Source: an uncultured Eubacteriales bacterium
GTDB lineage: Bacteria; Bacillota; Clostridia; Lachnospirales; Lachnospiraceae
Reading direction: 5' to 3'
NCBI GenBank assembly: GCA_900321505.1
Contig: ONWK01000016.1
Coordinates: 1 to 8,416, forward strand
DNA: 8,416 nucleotides
Part shown: positions 5,136 to 8,416 of the stretch, one piece after another
How the letters are laid out: each line of letters begins with the position of its first letter
Numbering within the stretch: position 1 is the stretch's first letter
Notes under the pieces: model-generated
What the model was told of the DNA's origin: nothing
The model's database searches: none
Seen by the model: only the letters and a program-made list of their open reading frames with translations
Translations under genes and position numbers: made by a program

Positions 5136-6732
5136 TTTCGGCCCGGCCTACGCCGTGAGCTGTTCTTTTTCCTATGCAGATGAGATTAATCATAAGAAAA
5201 ACGGAACATATCCCGCAGATGCAGTAATATCTCTGCGGGAGCTGCTCCGTTTTGATTTTCTGGTATTTTTGGGATATCTGTACGACCCGGACAGTTCGGA
5301 GCCGGTAAGGCAGGTGGCTTTTGCAAATGAGATCCTGGGAATACATCTTACTACCCAGCAGTTCTTCAGCTTCAGAAATGAAAACAGCATGGATCCCGAG
5401 CTCCTGACCAAGGTGCCGGATTCTCTGAAATATTTTGTCAAGGACGATCTCTCGCCCAATTCACGCCGCTCTGCCAGCGGGATATCCATATCAAGATTTA
5501 TAGTCAATACCTTCCGGGATCTCGGTGTTGCATATATCGCTTACGGCGGCATCAGCGAGACTGAGGTTCAGCGCCTTACGGATTATATGAATATGCTGAA
5601 TGATTTCCTTAAGGTGTATGATCTTTATTATGCCGAGGATCCGCTGAGAAAGGGCGTGAAGGGTGCTCCGGAATACGGCATTCCCAAGCCCTCGCCGGAT
5701 TCTACGGTGAATATGAAGAAGGCTGCAAGCTATTTTGTGGATGATCCTGAGCCTGCCGATGATGAAGAAGATGAAAAGCAGGCAGGCATAGACATGCCGA
5801 AGAGGAAATATAAAAATATGTCCGGTTCCTCCGGTACGAATGAGAAGGATGAAAAAAAGAAGGGCGGTGAGCCCATGGGACGTCTGGAGAAGAGGCGGGC
5901 CATGACACCCGGACCCGTTCAATCTTCACTGGAGGATCTGATGGATGAGCTGAATCATCTCATCGGACTGGAATCGGTAAAGAAGAACCTGAACAATCTT
6001 ATAAATGTCATCCGGATCCGCCGTGTCCGCACGGAAATGGGCCTGGCCCAGCCGGATATGTCCCTGCATCTGGTATTCTCGGGGAATCCGGGAACAGGAA
6101 AGACAACGGTGGCGCGTTTGCTCGCAAAGATCTACAAGGCACTTGGCGTAGTGAGCAAGGGACAGCTGATAGAGGTGGACCGCGCAGGACTGGTGGAGGG
6201 CTATGTGGGCCAGACGGCAGCCAAGACCCAGGAGGTCATCGACAGTGCCATGGGCGGTATCCTTTTCATAGATGAGGCATACACCCTTACGAATAATAAG
6301 GAAAGCGGCGATTTCGGCCAGGAAGCTGTGGACACTCTGCTGAAGAGGATGGAGGATGACCGTGACAGCTTTGTGGTGATCGTTGCCGGATATACCGGGC
6401 CCATGGAGGAATTCCTTCAGTCAAATCCCGGTCTCCGCTCGCGTTTCAACAAGTTCATCGAATTTGAGGATTATTCCGAGGAGGAGCTCTTTACCATATT
6501 TGAATCAATGTGCTCTGCACAGGATTTTCATCTGACCGAGGATGCGGAGAAAACGGTGAAGGAGTATTTCCGAAAGCTGGAAGAGGATAAGGATGAGCAT
6601 TTCGCCAACGGCCGTGAGGTGCGTAACTTCTTTGAACGATGCATTGAACGCCAGGCCAACAGGCTGGTAAATGAAACGAATTTTGACCGTGAGGTTGTGA
6701 CTACCTTCACGAAGGAGGATGTGACCGAATAA
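5116..6732 (+). CDS. CbbX/SpoVK-type AAA+ ATPase with unassigned N-terminal domain
   Basis: The C-terminal half (about residues 270-520 from the ATG at 5116) is a AAA+ ATPase of the CbbX/SpoVK/EccA group, hexameric machines that remodel protein partners. Walker A is GNPGTGKT (323-330), a pore-loop-like GYVGQTA follows, Walker B is ILFIDEA (382-388), and arginines R441 and R443 sit in LRSRF. The N-terminal part (about 1-185) is a mostly helical region I do not recognise; LRELLRFDFLVFLGYLYD has a TerB-like flavour, which is only a hint. A charged disordered linker (about 186-268, rich in D, E and K) joins the two. The start is uncertain. ATG 5116 overlaps citrate synthase by 20 bases but has no clear ribosome site. 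ATG 5041 has GAGGAA 7 bases upstream but would overlap by 95 bases. GTG 5155 avoids overlap but lacks a site. Translation coupled to citrate synthase is likely. No Rubisco or sporulation genes are present, so the client is unknown. Confidence 0.85.
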   Translation: MPLPPTDFGPAYAVSCSFSYADEINHKKNGTYPADAVISLRELLRFDFLVFLGYLYDPDSSEPVRQVAFANEILGIHLTTQQFFSFRNENSMDPELLTKVPDSLKYFVKDDLSPNSRRSASGISISRFIVNTFRDLGVAYIAYGGISETEVQRLTDYMNMLNDFLKVYDLYYAEDPLRKGVKGAPEYGIPKPSPDSTVNMKKAASYFVDDPEPADDEEDEKQAGIDMPKRKYKNMSGSSGTNEKDEKKKGGEPMGRLEKRRAMTPGPVQSSLEDLMDELNHLIGLESVKKNLNNLINVIRIRRVRTEMGLAQPDMSLHLVFSGNPGTGKTTVARLLAKIYKALGVVSKGQLIEVDRAGLVEGYVGQTAAKTQEVIDSAMGGILFIDEAYTLTNNKESGDFGQEAVDTLLKRMEDDRDSFVVIVAGYTGPMEEFLQSNPGLRSRFNKFIEFEDYSEEELFTIFESMCSAQDFHLTEDAEKTVKEYFRKLEEDKDEHFANGREVRNFFERCIERQANRLVNETNFDREVVTTFTKEDVTE

Positions 6733-6758
6733 GAAGGCGGGCAGGGTACCGAAAACAG

Positions 6759-6787
6759 TTGCCAGATATGGCGGAAAAAGGTATAAT
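6759..6787 (+). promoter_or_regulatory. Strong sigma-A-type promoter before the small membrane-protein gene
   Basis: TTGCCA (6759-6764), a 17-base spacer and a perfect TATAAT (6782-6787) form the best promoter match in the window, with transcription expected near 6794. It starts a new transcription unit 26 bases after the AAA+ gene stop. A small palindrome, GCCA-GATA-TGGC (6761-6772), overlaps the -35 box and spacer and could be an operator half-site pair, but it is short. Confidence 0.8.
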
Positions 6788-6834
6788 ATTAAGGATAGTT
6801 TATACATTTTTTACCTGAAAGGAGAAACAGAACT

Positions 6835-7290
6835 ATGGATCATGGAATGTTAAGAGAGAAGATAAAGAAAATCCTTCTTATCATCTCGGCAACGATTGTT
6901 TTACTGGGTATTGTAAACATTATCATCACCGCAACACAGACCCGTGGCGCAGGAGTAGCGATAGCTCTTTTCGGAGGCCTGGTTGAGTTATGTGCCTATG
7001 CAAGTATTCCGGCCGGCATCTATGCCATCCTTGTAGGACAGGATATGCTGATGAAGCATCAGGGCGTTCCCATGCCCACGCCTCAGCCGCGTCCGCAGTA
7101 TACACCGCAGCAGCAGTACCGTGCACCTCAGCAGCCTTATGGCGGTCAGAATGTACAGCAGCAGTATGGCGGTCAGCCGCAGCAGTATGCACAGGCTCCG
7201 CAGCAGCCGCAGTTCAACGGACAGCAGCAGTATGGCGCTCCGCAGGCTCCTCAGGGACAGCAGGGACAGCCGCCTTATCCGCCGCAGTAG
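6835..7290 (+). CDS. Small membrane protein with two helices and Gln/Pro-rich tail
   Basis: I do not recognise a named family. The 151-residue product starts at ATG 6835, with AAAGGAG (6818-6824) 10 bases upstream. Residues about 13-33 and 41-67 are two hydrophobic helices joined by a short loop containing TQTRGAG. The basic N-terminus (REKIKK) suggests it stays in the cytoplasm. From about residue 76 to the end the protein is low complexity, dominated by Gln, Pro, Tyr and Gly with QQQYG- and APQ-type repeats, and is surely disordered; by the positive-inside rule it would also be cytoplasmic. Such tails are seen on many small clostridial membrane proteins and may mediate self-association, but the function here is unknown. 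It has its own strong promoter and is followed after 64 bases by an EAL-domain gene without a clear terminator between, so the two may be co-transcribed. Confidence 0.85.
   Translation: MDHGMLREKIKKILLIISATIVLLGIVNIIITATQTRGAGVAIALFGGLVELCAYASIPAGIYAILVGQDMLMKHQGVPMPTPQPRPQYTPQQQYRAPQQPYGGQNVQQQYGGQPQQYAQAPQQPQFNGQQQYGAPQAPQGQQGQPPYPPQ
7069..7287 (+). repeat. Gln/Pro-codon repeat tract inside the small membrane-protein gene
   Basis: The tract is built of CAG, CCG and TAT/GGC codons. CAGCAGCAGTATGGCG occurs exactly at 7156-7171 and 7222-7237, and GGCGGTCAG at 7141-7149 and 7168-7176. Imperfect tandem duplication of such units could change the tail length between strains. Confidence 0.75.
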
Positions 7291-7354
7291 AATGATAGAA
7301 TTACAGAGTTAAGAAGAAAAGTCTGGTTTGCAGGCATTTCACGGGGGTTATGAT

Positions 7355-8416
7355 ATGGGAGTTATTGAAGAAGCAAGAGAAGCTATGGAAAACAGGGAAT
7401 TTGTCCCTTATTTTCAGCCGCAGTATGATGCGCTGACAGGCAAGGCCTGGTCGGCGGAGATACTTGCCCGCTGGATCGACTCGAACGGTAAGCTGATCCT
7501 TCCGGGTTACTTTATTCCGGAACTGGAGCTGACAGATGATATTCTGGATCTCGACTGGTACATGGTCCGGGAGGCATGTGAATTCCTGAACCGTCTTGAT
7601 GATGAAAATGTACCGAAGCTGCCTATTTCCATCAACTTCTCGGGAAAGCATATTCATGAAGGAGATACCTGCAACCGGCTCAGGGAGATAGTTGATTCTT
7701 ATAATATCCCGCACAAGCTTATCATCATAGAGGTTGCGGAATCCTCACTTATGGAAAGCCCGGAGGAGATCCGGTACATGCTTGAGGATATACGCAAGGA
7801 TGATTTCCGTGTGGCCCTTGATGACGTAGGACAGGGCTTCACTACATTGGGCTTCCTGTCGGATATGAAGATCGACGTTATCAAGATCGACAGGTCGCTG
7901 TTCAATGAAGAACATGATAATGAAGTGGACAGAATGGTGCTCCAGAGCATCTTCAATATCGCCAACAGGATGAACCTCAATACAGTTGCCGAAGGTATCG
8001 AGACAGAGGAACAGCTGAATTTCCTTCGTACCAGCGGATGTAAGGTGGTACAGGGTTATCTTTATGATAAGCCCATGCCTGAGGATGAGTTTGTTGCCAG
8101 ATACAGGGAGAAACAGACTGAGGTTGAGCCGGAGGACATCCTTGTTACCCAGGCTCCCACGGCTGCGGCAGCACTTCTGGTGGATGCTTTCTTTGTGAAA
8201 TATCCTACGGTAACATATATGAATCTGTCCAGGAACAGTTACTATGTTACACGGCATGATGATCTGGAATCGAATTCCTTCCCGGTTACCAGCTCGCTGG
8301 AGGAGCGTATAACCAACAGCATTACGGCTATTCATCCGGAAGACAGGGATAAATACATCGCAGCGCTCAGCGTAAAGAACCAGATCGAGGCATATAAGAG
8401 CGGAGCAAAGAGCGTA
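7355..8416 (+). CDS. EAL-domain c-di-GMP phosphodiesterase, 3'-truncated by window edge
   Basis: The EAL domain hydrolyses the second messenger c-di-GMP to pGpG, lowering its level and usually favouring motility over adhesion. ATG 7355 is preceded by GGGGG (7343-7347), a weak ribosome site 7 bases away; the ATG at 7350 is out of frame. The frame stays open for 354 codons to the window end. The EAL domain spans about residues 10-250. Key residues are present: E35 in AEILARW, N94 in INFS, E126 in IIEVAES, D156-D157 in ALDDVGQGF, K177 in IKIDRS, E213 and E216 in VAEGIET, and Q233 in VQGYLYDKP. Loop 6 reads DVGQGFTT against the usual DFGTGYSS, a mild change. After residue 258 a second domain begins (FFVKYPTVTYMNLSRNSYYV, then HPEDRDKY), resembling the PAS-like sensory modules often found before GGDEF domains in Lachnospiraceae. 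The full protein may therefore be EAL-sensor-GGDEF; that part is outside the window. Confidence 0.92.
   Translation, partial: MGVIEEAREAMENREFVPYFQPQYDALTGKAWSAEILARWIDSNGKLILPGYFIPELELTDDILDLDWYMVREACEFLNRLDDENVPKLPISINFSGKHIHEGDTCNRLREIVDSYNIPHKLIIIEVAESSLMESPEEIRYMLEDIRKDDFRVALDDVGQGFTTLGFLSDMKIDVIKIDRSLFNEEHDNEVDRMVLQSIFNIANRMNLNTVAEGIETEEQLNFLRTSGCKVVQGYLYDKPMPEDEFVARYREKQTEVEPEDILVTQAPTAAAALLVDAFFVKYPTVTYMNLSRNSYYVTRHDDLESNSFPVTSSLEERITNSITAIHPEDRDKYIAALSVKNQIEAYKSGAKSV

Noticed and set aside
5116..6732. Rubisco activase CbbX or sporulation protein SpoVK as the gene's specific identity
   Set aside because: Only the AAA+ module matches; no Rubisco or sporulation genes are adjacent and the N-terminal region differs, so only the superfamily is named.
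5875..6732. Internal translation start giving an ATPase-only isoform
   Set aside because: ATG 5875 is in frame at the end of the linker, but the upstream sequence has only a poor ribosome site, so it is not supported.
6990..7312. Second + strand frame through the Gln/Pro-rich region
   Set aside because: Repetitive CAG/CCG codons leave all frames open. The frame starting at 6835 has the promoter, ribosome site and membrane helices; the other gives only Ala/Ser/Val-rich low complexity.
7745..8335. Minus-strand open frame of about 196 codons opposite the EAL gene
   Set aside because: The + strand frame encodes an intact EAL domain through this region; the antisense product is low in recognisable features and is a coding shadow.
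1..8416. CRISPR array, prophage, rRNA or tRNA genes, toxin-antitoxin or defence island
   Set aside because: No regularly spaced repeats, integrase or phage structural genes, RNA genes or known defence domains are visible on either strand.

Overview
The window reads as chromosomal DNA of a Gram-positive anaerobe of the class Clostridia, most likely a Lachnospiraceae relative. This is an inference from protein character, moderate GC content, strong AAGGAG-type ribosome binding sites, a CIRCE heat-shock operator and a multidomain c-di-GMP protein; no marker gene fixes the genus. All six genes lie on the + strand and are densely packed, with no gene-free stretch over about 215 bases.

Layout. (1) Positions 1-1542 hold the 3' part of a cardiolipin synthase gene with both HKD catalytic motifs. 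(2) Positions 1543-1709 are a regulatory gap with a weak AT-rich stem-loop, a plausible sigma-A promoter and a nearly perfect CIRCE operator (9-N9-9, 17 of 18 bases). It drives (3) ftsH, 1710-3560, a complete membrane-anchored AAA+ zinc protease. (4) Positions 3585-3747 form a 163-bp MITE-like insertion made almost wholly of nested hairpins. It has 12-bp terminal inverted repeats and is flanked by a perfect 8-bp direct repeat, AATACTGA. (5) A complete citrate synthase gene (3774-5135) follows and overlaps (6) a CbbX/SpoVK-type AAA+ ATPase gene (about 5116-6732) with an unassigned N-terminal region. (7) A near-consensus promoter (TTGCCA-17-TATAAT) precedes a small two-helix membrane protein with a Gln/Pro-rich tail (6835-7290). 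(8) The 5' part of an EAL-domain c-di-GMP phosphodiesterase gene (7355 onward) runs off the right end.

How it may work together. The CIRCE site puts ftsH under probable HrcA heat-shock control. Removing the insertion and one copy of its direct repeat would leave ftsH only 42 bases from the citrate synthase gene, so ftsH, citrate synthase and the AAA+ gene may once have formed one stress-linked operon. The insertion now separates them, and its right end creates a possible new promoter whose -10 box spans the insertion junction. The last two genes look like a separate transcription unit joining a membrane protein with c-di-GMP signalling.

The most noteworthy items are the insertion with its target duplication, the CIRCE operator on ftsH, and the uncharacterised N-terminal region of the AAA+ protein encoded in overlap with citrate synthase. 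I did not find a clearly new defence or metabolic system.
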